Shown piece after piece: positions 7,434-13,801 of a DNA stretch of 16,783 nucleotides (positions are counted from its first letter, which is position 1; each line of letters begins with the position of its first letter). The position numbers and the translations under genes were made by a program. Source of the DNA: ANME-2 cluster archaeon (GTDB taxonomy: Archaea; Halobacteriota; Methanosarcinia; Methanosarcinales; Methanocomedenaceae). The notes below the pieces were generated by a model. It was not told where the DNA came from. It was given only the letters and a program-made list of their open reading frames with translations, and did not search any database. The DNA lies in contig JAMJFV010000027.1 of NCBI GenBank assembly GCA_023544495.1, forward strand, positions 1-16,783, in the 5' to 3' direction.

Positions 7434-7901
7434 GTGGTTGGTGAAATTTTGCTCCGGAAAGCCAGGGTCGGGGATGTTGCCCAGATCCGTCAACTGATCA
7501 ATGTCTATGCTCACCAGGAGGTTATGCTGCCCCGTGCTATCGGAGAGTTATATGAAAATATCAGGGACTTTTTTGTCATTGAGGAAGAAGACCGGATCAT
7601 CGCCTGTGGCGCCTTGCATGTGACCTGGGAAGAGTATGGGGAGATCCTGTCCCTGGCAGTGTCTACGACAGAGATCAGAAAGGGACATGGTTCCAGGATA
7701 CTTGAGGCATGTCTGAAGGAAGCTCAAGAACTTGGTATCAAGCACCTGGTAACATTGACATATGCACTGGATTTTTTTGAACACCACGGATTCAAGGTCG
7801 TGGATAAGTCTACGCTTCCTCATAAATTATGGAGCATGTGCGTGAAATGCCCCCGTTTCCCTGAATGTGATGAAATTGCGATGATAAAAAAACTGGACTG
7901 A
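7434..7901 (+). CDS. GNAT N-acetyltransferase, ArgA-like (possible N-acetylglutamate synthase)
   Basis: A 155-residue acetyl-CoA-dependent transferase. Seen: the GNAT N-terminal strand and helix (LLRKARVGDVAQIRQLINVY), MLPRAIGELYENIRDFFVIEE, the acceptor-strand GCGALHV-type segment (ACGALHVTWEEYGEILSLAV), the acetyl-CoA pyrophosphate loop RKGHGSRILEACL, and the tail LPHKLWSMCVKCPRFPECDE with a CxxCPxFPxC pattern. This order and tail match the short ArgA-like family, some of which make N-acetylglutamate for arginine synthesis; that substrate is inferred from family, not seen. The start is GTG at 7434; an in-frame TTG at 7449 with GGTGA ahead is an alternative. It sits between the SRPBCC gene and nadE with short gaps. 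Confidence 0.88.
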   Translation: MVGEILLRKARVGDVAQIRQLINVYAHQEVMLPRAIGELYENIRDFFVIEEEDRIIACGALHVTWEEYGEILSLAVSTTEIRKGHGSRILEACLKEAQELGIKHLVTLTYALDFFEHHGFKVVDKSTLPHKLWSMCVKCPRFPECDEIAMIKKLD

Positions 7902-7947
7902 GTTCATTATTATCCTCATCTCACCGGTATACTTTGCAGTAACTATT

Positions 7948-8754
7948 ATGTCTGTTGCTGTTCTTATGGACATTATGCCAGACTTTGACCCGGAAGATGC
8001 TGTAAAGAAGATCACCAATTTCATCAGGGCGTATGTGAAAAAATCCGGTACCAAGGGCGGAGTTATCGGGCTTAGCGGCGGCATAGATTCTGCTGTTACC
8101 GTTTACCTTGCTGTGAAGGCACTTGGAAGGGAGAACGTGCTGGCAATAATCATGCCTGAAAGAAGCCTGACACCTCCGGAAGATGTGCTTGATGCCACCA
8201 ACGTGGCAAATATCCTGAATATCGAATTCTCAGTTGTGGATATATCTGAAACACTTAATTCATTTATCCTCTCCATACCTGAATTTGTGGAAGGAGACAG
8301 GATGTCAACCGGTAACCTGAAAGCCAGGATCAGGATGTGTACCCTGTATTACTATGCAAACATGATGAACCGTATTGTGATAGGGACAGGCAACAGGACT
8401 GAACTGCTGCTGGGGTATTTTACTAAATACGGAGATGGTGGAGTGGATATTGAACCGCTGGGTAATCTATTCAAGACCCAGGTAAGGAAGCTTGCACGTT
8501 ATCTGGATGTACCCAGGCAAATCATTGATAAACCGCCTACTGCGGGATTGTGGCCCGGGCAGACAGATGAGAAAGAGCTTGGTCTGACCTATGAAGAGAT
8601 CGATAATGCACTGGTTGCACTGCTGGACCAAAAAGAATCCCTTGAATTCGTGGTGAACCGGTTTGGAATTGATGAAAAAGCAATTTCAGGTATGCTTGAG
8701 CGCATCGAACGGAATATTCACAAACGTCAGGCTGTCCCTACACCAGCCAGATAG
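7948..8754 (+). CDS. nadE: NAD synthetase, ammonia-dependent
   Basis: A 268-residue enzyme that amidates deamido-NAD with ammonia and ATP, the last step of NAD synthesis. Seen: GVIGLSGGIDSAVTVYLAV with the SGGxDS pyrophosphate loop (residues 43-48), STGNLKARIRMCTLYYYAN, IGTGNRTELLLGYFTKYGDG (deamido-NAD/ATP site), and KPPTAGLWPGQTDEKELG. There is no glutaminase domain, so ammonia is the nitrogen donor. Length is typical of the archaeal form. Start ATG at 7948; an in-frame ATG at 7966 is equally possible as no clear ribosome binding site is seen. It is 46 bases downstream of the acetyltransferase gene and 40 upstream of the first membrane regulator. Confidence 0.96.
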   Translation: MSVAVLMDIMPDFDPEDAVKKITNFIRAYVKKSGTKGGVIGLSGGIDSAVTVYLAVKALGRENVLAIIMPERSLTPPEDVLDATNVANILNIEFSVVDISETLNSFILSIPEFVEGDRMSTGNLKARIRMCTLYYYANMMNRIVIGTGNRTELLLGYFTKYGDGGVDIEPLGNLFKTQVRKLARYLDVPRQIIDKPPTAGLWPGQTDEKELGLTYEEIDNALVALLDQKESLEFVVNRFGIDEKAISGMLERIERNIHKRQAVPTPAR

Positions 8755-8794
8755 AAAAGATAATTAATCATGACGAACTTATCTATTTATTACT

Positions 8795-9757
8795 ATGTCT
8801 GAAAAAACGTTTTTATGGAAACATTCAATTGTTATTTTAGTATTGCTGTTACTGCTCCCTGTTTGTGCAGCTGAAGTGACTTACACATTTGATGTGGATA
8901 CAGATGGTGGAGCATGGTACATCATTGAATACCGGACGCTGCTGGATTCACAGGCACGGATGGACGAGTTCAACAGTTTCAAAGCTATGGTGGAAAAGAA
9001 CGCAACGTACAGGATCGAGTTTGAATCCAACATGCGCTCTATTGTCTCGCAGACAGGGATTGCCACGTCGAGGTCCATGATTGCCAGTGATTTCGATGTT
9101 CTGGCAAGTATCCAGAACACGGCAACGGGTAATTATGGCATTGTGCGTTCTTCGTTTAAGTGGAGTAATCTGGCAGAGGTTTCCGATTCTTCAATTATAC
9201 TAGGTGATGTGTTCTTTGGCGGGCAGTATATTTCAAATGGCGATACTTTTATTGTGAAAGTACCTGATGGATACAGGATTTCAAGAGTTACTCCCGAACC
9301 TGATGTCCGGCGTAAGGATGAATTGATATGGAACGGGCCACGGACGTTTAATTCAGGTGAACCTGGGATTACTTTTGAAAAGAGGACGTCCTGGTTAACA
9401 ATAGCGGGGATCCTGGTCCTGTTAGGTGCAGGAATATTTTTCCTTAAAAAAAAAAAAGATAACCAAAGCAGCGGTAATGCTACTCGTCCCGGTAAAGTGA
9501 GTAAGACTATACCCCCTGGAACAGCAGTATCTGAACACCTGGAGTCAATTGAAAGTACGATCACGTTTCTTGAATCCGATGAGGATATAATTATATCGAT
9601 GCTTAAGGAAAGTGGTGGTGTCATGATGCAGTCTGGTATTGTGAAGGATAGTGGTTTTTCGAAATCAAAAACAAGTTCCCTGCTGAATAAGATGGCAGAG
9701 GATGGGGCGATACAGCGGGTCAAGAAAGGAAGGGAGAATCTGGTCCGACTGGTGTGA
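8795..9757 (+). CDS. Membrane-anchored winged-helix regulator with extracytoplasmic domain (regulator 1)
   Basis: A 320-residue protein. Residues 1-25 are a signal peptide (IVILVLLLLLPVCAA); residues about 27-195 form a strand-rich, Gly/Ser/Thr-rich domain outside the cell; a membrane helix spans about 199-217 (TIAGILVLLGAGIFFL) followed by four lysines; after a linker, residues about 258-320 form a winged helix-turn-helix (DIIISMLKESGGV, then SGFSKSKTSSLLNKMAEDGA, then the basic wing QRVKKGRENLVRLV). This is the layout of archaeal one-component membrane regulators: sensing outside, DNA binding inside. Target genes are unknown; the neighbouring surface genes are the obvious candidates. A run of 12 A (9446-9457) encodes the four lysines exactly between membrane and DNA-binding parts. 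A paralogue-like gene lies at 13802-14755. Confidence 0.85.
   Translation: MSEKTFLWKHSIVILVLLLLLPVCAAEVTYTFDVDTDGGAWYIIEYRTLLDSQARMDEFNSFKAMVEKNATYRIEFESNMRSIVSQTGIATSRSMIASDFDVLASIQNTATGNYGIVRSSFKWSNLAEVSDSSIILGDVFFGGQYISNGDTFIVKVPDGYRISRVTPEPDVRRKDELIWNGPRTFNSGEPGITFEKRTSWLTIAGILVLLGAGIFFLKKKKDNQSSGNATRPGKVSKTIPPGTAVSEHLESIESTITFLESDEDIIISMLKESGGVMMQSGIVKDSGFSKSKTSSLLNKMAEDGAIQRVKKGRENLVRLV
9446..9457 (+). repeat. A12 homopolymer inside regulator 1
   Basis: Twelve consecutive A encode the KKKK that follows the membrane helix. Gain or loss of one base would cut the winged helix off the membrane sensor. Such a tract is prone to slippage, and also to sequencing error. Confidence 0.9.
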
Positions 9758-9859
9758 ATTGTTCTATTTCAAAGACGAATCTGTTCCTGATATGATAGTG
9801 TCTGGATTTCAGTTTTTAATAGTATTATACAGCTTTTCTCTCGAGTGGAATTCATCCGG

Positions 9860-9872
9860 AAATATATAAATA
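9860..9872 (+). promoter_or_regulatory. First TATA-like element upstream of the GxxxG-repeat gene
   Basis: AAATATATAAATA matches an archaeal TATA box. It predicts a start near 9890-9900, next to a GGTGGGG word at 9889-9895 that is repeated as the ribosome binding site at 9963. Confidence 0.45.
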
Positions 9873-9897
9873 CAGACATATTATTTTTGGTGGGGAA

Positions 9898-9910
9898 CAC
9901 TTATATATTT
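9898..9910 (+). promoter_or_regulatory. Second TATA-like element upstream of the GxxxG-repeat gene
   Basis: ACTTATATATTTC is a second good TATA candidate, 38 bases downstream of the first. It predicts a start around 9930-9937, at or beside the inverted repeat at 9935-9950. Confidence 0.5.
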
Positions 9911-9934
9911 CAAAATCATATTTTAATTTTAACA

Positions 9935-9950
9935 ACGTTAATAATAACGT
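9935..9950 (+). promoter_or_regulatory. Perfect inverted repeat ACGTTA-n4-TAACGT, candidate operator
   Basis: Six-base perfect arms separated by ATAA, in the predicted start/leader region between the second TATA box and the gene at 9974. A dimeric winged-helix protein bound here could block transcription; the two membrane regulators nearby are natural candidates, but this is inference. Confidence 0.45.
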
Positions 9951-9973
9951 AATTTCTTTACTGGTGGGGCAGT

Positions 9974-10555
9974 ATGAATACACAGGAAGATTTGATAAAT
10001 AATATTAGTGAAGCGTATCAAAGTAATATTACTACTTTAAAAAATGGTCTTGTCCTGTCAATTAAGGAAGGGATTCATGAAGGGGTTGACAGAGGAATTG
10101 AAAACGGTGTAAAGGAAGGAATTCTGGATGGTCTGGATGAATGTTTTGATATGGGATTTTTAACGATCAAACGTACAACACCCAGGGAATTAACGGAGAT
10201 CTTGAAACAGGTTGCTTTAGATTCAATGAAAGAAAAAGTGCAACAGGATTGCAAAGATGAGATATGTCCTGTTTTAGAAACTAATATCAAAAATATTTGT
10301 AAACAAATAATAAAATATATTGAAGACAATGAGATAACGATAGATGAAGACATTGTTGAGGTCGCCAAGATCAACGTTGAAGATATGGTTAAAAAAAATA
10401 TTCGTGAGATTGAACAATATGTGACACAACATATTCCTGCAAATAATTTTTTGTACAATACTATCTTCGAACCTTTAAAGAAATGTTTGTATCAATGTTT
10501 GAGTGAAAAATATAATAATTGCACTGAACAAATTGAAAAGTCATTGACAACGTAA
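9974..10555 (+). CDS. Unrecognised helical protein with a GxxxG tetrad repeat
   Basis: A 193-residue protein with a clear start: ATG at 9974 preceded by GGTGGGG. Residues 33-61 carry glycine every fourth position (G33, 37, 41, 45, 49, 53, then C57, G61), each followed by I, V, L or F: KEGIHEGVDRGIENGVKEGI is the core. Such GxxxG tracts give close helix packing and are known in FliH-type export proteins and as tails of some Rpn/PD-(D/E)XK transposase-family proteins; neither fold is recognised here. The rest is predicted helical, acidic/lysine-rich, with six cysteines (C93, C98, C109, C171, C175, C183). No signal peptide or membrane span, so it is probably cytoplasmic. It is AT-rich compared with the housekeeping genes. 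The next gene begins just 20-80 bases downstream on the same strand, suggesting a shared message and perhaps a partner role at the inner face of that membrane protein. Confidence 0.75.
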   Translation: MNTQEDLINNISEAYQSNITTLKNGLVLSIKEGIHEGVDRGIENGVKEGILDGLDECFDMGFLTIKRTTPRELTEILKQVALDSMKEKVQQDCKDEICPVLETNIKNICKQIIKYIEDNEITIDEDIVEVAKINVEDMVKKNIREIEQYVTQHIPANNFLYNTIFEPLKKCLYQCLSEKYNNCTEQIEKSLTT

Positions 10556-10576
10556 ATCGTACATTATTTCATATAC

Positions 10577-10584
10577 GGGGGGTT
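10577..10584 (+). promoter_or_regulatory. Strong Shine-Dalgarno-like GGGGGGTT with no ATG behind it
   Basis: A G6 run followed by TT lies at normal ribosome-binding distance before in-frame ATT codons at 10588 and 10591, while the first conventional start (GTG) of the gene that follows is at 10633, too far away. Either initiation uses ATT or a base has been misread. Confidence 0.5.
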
Positions 10585-10632
10585 ACTATTATTCAAGAAG
10601 ATAACCAACCAGATAAGGATATTAAAAATATT

Positions 10633-12312
10633 GTGACAAAACTGTCTCAGGAAATTACAGAAAAGTATGTCAGGGAAATTGTCAAAGAACTAACAAAAAG
10701 AGCATTATACAAACGAATTCAATCATTGGACAATAAAAAAATAATAGAACTGGAAAACAAACTGAAAATCCTATCTGATACGAAAAAAATCAGTACATTT
10801 AAAGGTACCAGTGAAGAAATTTCTCAATTAATTTCCCGGGACGGAATTACTGATATCGAATTTGTCGACAATGCAAACAACTTTTTTGAAACAAAAATCC
10901 GGAAATGGATGAAATTATCACCTGAGATCATTATCCCAATAACAACTAAATCAATACTTTTTCTCCTGGTAATAGCTACAGTTCTTTATTTTGCACTACC
11001 GTCCGATTTTGATGACGGTAATCCTGTTGCCCATATAACAGAAATTGACCCTGGTACTACTGTACATTATGGAACACCGATGACATTTTCAGGCTATGTT
11101 ACTGGAATTAGCGAAGATGAGTTTATCAGTGCGTATGAATGGCGACTGGATGATTCACCATTGGGTAGATCTGATGAATTCACTGAAATGTTGCCTGTGG
11201 GAATACATGTTGTAGAGTTCAGGGCAATGAATAATTTCGATGTCTGGTCTGAACCAGTATCAACACAGGTAGAAGTACTTCCCAACAGCATCCCATTTGC
11301 ACGGATAGAGCCACAATTCATTGATTCTGTACCTGGCACACCTATAATCTTTGAAAGTGCCAGCTATGACCCTGATGAAAATGACTATATTGCAGGGTAT
11401 ACATGGCATATTGACGGGAATGTATGGGATATTTCAGAGAATTTCATTGAAATCAACCTGCCTGCCGGAAACCATGAGATCCAATTGATGGTAAAAGACA
11501 GCCATGATGTATGGTCCGGACCAGTCACTGCATATCTGGAAGTCCGGGAAAATCGTCCACCGAGTGCAGAAATAGTCTCCATTGAACCGGGAACAAATGT
11601 AATTTATGGGACTCCTATCACTCTGGTAGGTTCTGGCATTGAATATGATGCCGGTGAGTATATCACAGGTTTTGAATGGTTGATTGATAATAAGGTCGCA
11701 GGAAATGACAATGTTCTGACCATTAGAAGTCTGCCGCTGGGTACTCATACAGTGGGGTTCCATGTAGAAAACAATCAAGGGATCACGTCAAGGTTGGCAG
11801 AAGAAACGGTCATTGTCTCTCTTGAATATGTTATGTTCAATGTTCATAATGAGACTGGTCTGATAGTGGAGAACGGATTGTGTGCAGATGGTAGTAAGAA
11901 TTGTGAAAAAGCTGGAACCATTCCGGGTGGTGGATACTATGCTAAGCTGGGTGAAAAAGTGGCATTGAATGGAAATCCGGATGTCTTGTCTGATTTGCTG
12001 CTAGATGAGAGATTTACGGATTACCATACCATAGGTCAAGGTGGAATAATAGAGCTTCAATCCGGTTATTCCTTATCGGTTCAAGAAATCGATATACAAA
12101 GAAATGAAGTCATGTTCTCTTTAACGCAGGATGGAGCACAGATTTTTAATCCAGTCGTCAAAATCGGAAGCCTGTTCACCTTTACGAAAAGTACCCTTGG
12201 TGGCGAATCAGATGTACCCGTCATTGTGTTCTCTGTTGATAATGTATTTACCGGAATGGAATATGACTATGTTATAATTAGTGGTATTTGGATGATATCA
12301 ACAAATGTCTAA
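10633..12312 (+). CDS. Transmembrane surface protein: coiled cytoplasmic head, three Ig/PKD-like repeats, S-layer domain
   Basis: A 559-residue protein from GTG 10633 (about 15 residues longer if ATT 10588 is used). Residues 1-95 are charged, helical and cytoplasmic (EKYVREIVKELTKRAL, IIELENKLKIL). A membrane helix spans about 100-122 (ITTKSILFLLVIATVLYF). Outside follow three tandem repeats of about 88 residues (about 131-220, 222-307, 310-397), each with a PGT...YGTP/PGTP opening, a Y-x-W or F-x-W core strand with ID or LDD after it (AYEWRLDD, GYTWHIDG, GFEWLIDN) and a PxGxHxVxF-type strand, as in PKD/Ig-like folds. Residues about 400-559 resemble one S-layer duplication-type domain of Methanosarcina (KLGEKVALNG, YSLSVQEIDIQRNEVMFSL, DVPVIVFSVDNVFTG, GIWMIS). 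It could tie the S-layer to the cytoplasmic membrane. Domain order is seen; the tethering role is inferred. Confidence 0.85.
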   Translation: MTKLSQEITEKYVREIVKELTKRALYKRIQSLDNKKIIELENKLKILSDTKKISTFKGTSEEISQLISRDGITDIEFVDNANNFFETKIRKWMKLSPEIIIPITTKSILFLLVIATVLYFALPSDFDDGNPVAHITEIDPGTTVHYGTPMTFSGYVTGISEDEFISAYEWRLDDSPLGRSDEFTEMLPVGIHVVEFRAMNNFDVWSEPVSTQVEVLPNSIPFARIEPQFIDSVPGTPIIFESASYDPDENDYIAGYTWHIDGNVWDISENFIEINLPAGNHEIQLMVKDSHDVWSGPVTAYLEVRENRPPSAEIVSIEPGTNVIYGTPITLVGSGIEYDAGEYITGFEWLIDNKVAGNDNVLTIRSLPLGTHTVGFHVENNQGITSRLAEETVIVSLEYVMFNVHNETGLIVENGLCADGSKNCEKAGTIPGGGYYAKLGEKVALNGNPDVLSDLLLDERFTDYHTIGQGGIIELQSGYSLSVQEIDIQRNEVMFSLTQDGAQIFNPVVKIGSLFTFTKSTLGGESDVPVIVFSVDNVFTGMEYDYVIISGIWMISTNV

Positions 12313-12382
12313 GGTATAAATAATGTCCATGGTCGATATTACATAACGGAAATACCGGAAATATAGATTCAATAAAAGTAAA

Positions 12383-12439
12383 CAGCCGGACATGCGCTGA
12401 ATTTATCCCCTCAGACTAAATTATTAGGCAGTCCGGCTG
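12383..12439. repeat. Two-tier inverted repeat between convergent genes
   Basis: CAGCCGGAC (12383-12391) pairs with GTCCGGCTG (12431-12439), nine perfect mostly G/C pairs. Past one bulged A, TGC (12393-12395) pairs with GCA (12428-12430), and a further inner stem AATTTA (12400-12405) pairs with TAAATT (12417-12422) around an 11-base loop. It lies in the 214-base gap between two convergent genes, so it may fold in the 3' end of either transcript as a terminator or stability element. No transposase or target duplication is seen. Confidence 0.7.
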
Positions 12440-12526
12440 GCTTCATTGTGGTTGGATTTGATTGTTTAATTATACCTCTGAATCCTACGAAGGTACATCT
12501 GATGTATTGTCAGCCTGTTCCTCATG

Positions 12527-13525
12527 CTATTCTTTATTATCATCGTTGTCGTTTTCATCGTCGTTTTTGTCATCCTCGTCACCTTCATCATCATCGTCGG
12601 ATCCGTCTTCATCGTCGGATCCGTCTTCATCATCGGATCCGTCCTCAGCGTCAGATTCTTCAAGGTCATCTTTCATGTCATCTACCAGGTCATCAGCCTC
12701 TTCAGCCAGTTCTTTGGCGTCTTCATAGTCACCGGCATCAATCGCTTCCCGGGCTCCGGAGAGCAGAACATTGACTTTATCCACCGTACTGTTTGGTGGA
12801 GTGACATTCATCTTTTCGTACTTATTCAGAGTTTTATTCAGATCTTTCTGTGCTTTTCGTACCTCTTCAAGTGCATCCTCTCTCTGTTCCTCTGTTATGC
12901 CCAGTTCATCCTCGATTTCTTTCTCGACCTCATCACCGTCTTTTCCGGACTCTGTTTTGATCTTTATCTTGGTCTTACTCTTTTCATTCTCGATCTCGAT
13001 CTTGACTTCTCCGGTCTGTCCTTTAAGGCTTGCGAGAATGGAATCTATCATATCCTGTTGTTCTGCAGTGATATTTCCTTTGACCTTGAAGTCAATCTTT
13101 AATCCGTCTTCTACCAGCTTTATCTTATTACTGTGTTTATTGACCTTATGCTTTATTTTGATCTCTTTTTCCAGTTCGCTCTCAGAATCACCGTTCTTAA
13201 TATTTTTCACATCTGTTTTGAGTTTGTTCAGCATTTTCCCATGTCCGTCAACAGCTTTTTTCATAGCTTTGACATCGCCCTTCTCTGCCATTGCTTTTGC
13301 TTCAGCAAGGCGTTCCTCAGCAATCTCCAGTTGTTTTTCGATTTTGTCATCATCGTTCAGGGTCATGGCAAGAGCCAGGTTGTCGGCTGCGACATCCAGG
13401 AAATACAGGACACTATCTGGTGTCGTGCCCGGCTCAGTCAAAACCGTTTCATTATTTCCTGCCATTGCAGGTACTGGCAATAACATCAGCACCATGGCGA
13501 TAATACTTACAATTTTGATTATCAT
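12527..13525 (-). CDS. Secreted DUF5667-like protein with very acidic C-terminal tail
   Basis: A 332-residue protein with a signal peptide (residues 1-22, IIAMVLMLLPVPAMA), then a DUF5667-like helical region at about 35-105 (TPDSVLYFLDVAADNLALAM, KQLEIAEERLAEAKAMAEKG). The middle is strand-prone and lysine-rich (KIKHKVNKHSNKIKLVEDG, VKIEIENEKSKTKIKIKTES), then a helical stretch (EEQREDALEEVRKAQKDLNK), and residues 280-332 are almost only D, E, S, G and N, including repeats of DDEDGS. The tail may bind calcium or other cations or repel neighbouring surface polymers; this is inference. No membrane anchor is seen after the signal peptide. Strong ribosome binding site GGAGG eight bases before the ATG at 13525. 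Function of the family is not known to me. Confidence 0.85.
   Translation of the reverse strand: MIIKIVSIIAMVLMLLPVPAMAGNNETVLTEPGTTPDSVLYFLDVAADNLALAMTLNDDDKIEKQLEIAEERLAEAKAMAEKGDVKAMKKAVDGHGKMLNKLKTDVKNIKNGDSESELEKEIKIKHKVNKHSNKIKLVEDGLKIDFKVKGNITAEQQDMIDSILASLKGQTGEVKIEIENEKSKTKIKIKTESGKDGDEVEKEIEDELGITEEQREDALEEVRKAQKDLNKTLNKYEKMNVTPPNSTVDKVNVLLSGAREAIDAGDYEDAKELAEEADDLVDDMKDDLEESDAEDGSDDEDGSDDEDGSDDDDEGDEDDKNDDENDNDDNKE
12599..12640 (-). repeat. 18-bp coding repeat (DDEDGS) in the acidic tail
   Basis: The word GGATCC recurs at 12599, 12617 and 12635, exactly 18 bases apart, and the bases between are nearly identical; on the coding strand each unit reads DDEDGS or a close variant. Recent expansion by slippage is likely. 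Confidence 0.85.
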
Positions 13526-13533
13526 TTTTCGTT

Positions 13534-13538
13534 CCTCC
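13534..13538 (-). promoter_or_regulatory. Ribosome binding site GGAGG of the DUF5667-like gene
   Basis: Minus-strand GGAGG, eight bases before the ATG at 13525, the best Shine-Dalgarno in the window; it fixes the start. Confidence 0.75.
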
Positions 13539-13574
13539 AGGGATTTTACCTGTATAGCAGATTAATAGTAACCG

Positions 13575-13585
13575 GATTTATTTAG
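13575..13585 (-). promoter_or_regulatory. Candidate TATA box of the DUF5667-like gene
   Basis: Minus strand reads CTAAATAAATC, about 50-60 bases upstream of the ATG, predicting a start near 13550 and a leader of about 25 bases that includes the GGAGG. The 21-bp repeat array begins about 18 bases further upstream. Confidence 0.45.
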
Positions 13586-13602
13586 TATTTTCATGTAACA
13601 GA

Positions 13603-13757
13603 GTGAAACAAGCTAGAAACAAGGTGAAACAAGCTAGAAACAAGGTAAAACAAGCTAGAAACAAGGTAAAACAAGCTAGAAACAAGGCAAAAAAAGCATA
13701 AATATGGTAAAAAAAGCTATAAACAAGATTAAACAGGCAAAAAACAAACTGAAATAA
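13603..13757. repeat. 21-bp tandem repeat array (about 7 copies), A-tract-phased and heptad-coding
   Basis: Four near-identical 21-bp copies (GTGAAACAAGCTAGAAACAAG; copies 3 and 4 start GTA) at 13603-13686, then degenerate copies of 20, 21 and 21 bases to 13748 and a fading copy after that. Each unit contains AAACAAG twice, 11 and 10 bases apart, so A-tracts recur about every 10.5 bases, one DNA helical turn. On the plus strand the unit also encodes VKQARNK; a frame from GTG 13603 stops at 13699 after four heptads and AKKA, and the frame one base back continues VKKAINK IKQAKNK LK to a stop at 13755-13757. The array sits directly upstream of the DUF5667-like gene's promoter. Whether it is regulatory DNA or a broken peptide gene is open. 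Confidence 0.9.
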
Positions 13758-13801
13758 GATCTAAAACGTAAAATAAGGTAAATCAATGGACCAAAACGTA
13801 T

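Noticed and set aside
12383..12439. Inverted repeat considered as an insertion sequence end or MITE
   Set aside because: No transposase, no target-site duplication and only one copy in the window; left as a hairpin of unknown role.
12771..13565. 264-residue plus-strand frame rich in Ser, Phe and Leu that could pass for a membrane protein
   Set aside because: It is the complement of the Lys/Glu/Asp-rich DUF5667-like gene, which has a signal peptide and a strong GGAGG site.
13603..13757. 21-bp repeats considered as a CRISPR array or plasmid iterons
   Set aside because: Repeats abut with no spacers, no cas genes are near, and there is no replication initiator gene; copies degrade toward one end like a simple tandem array.
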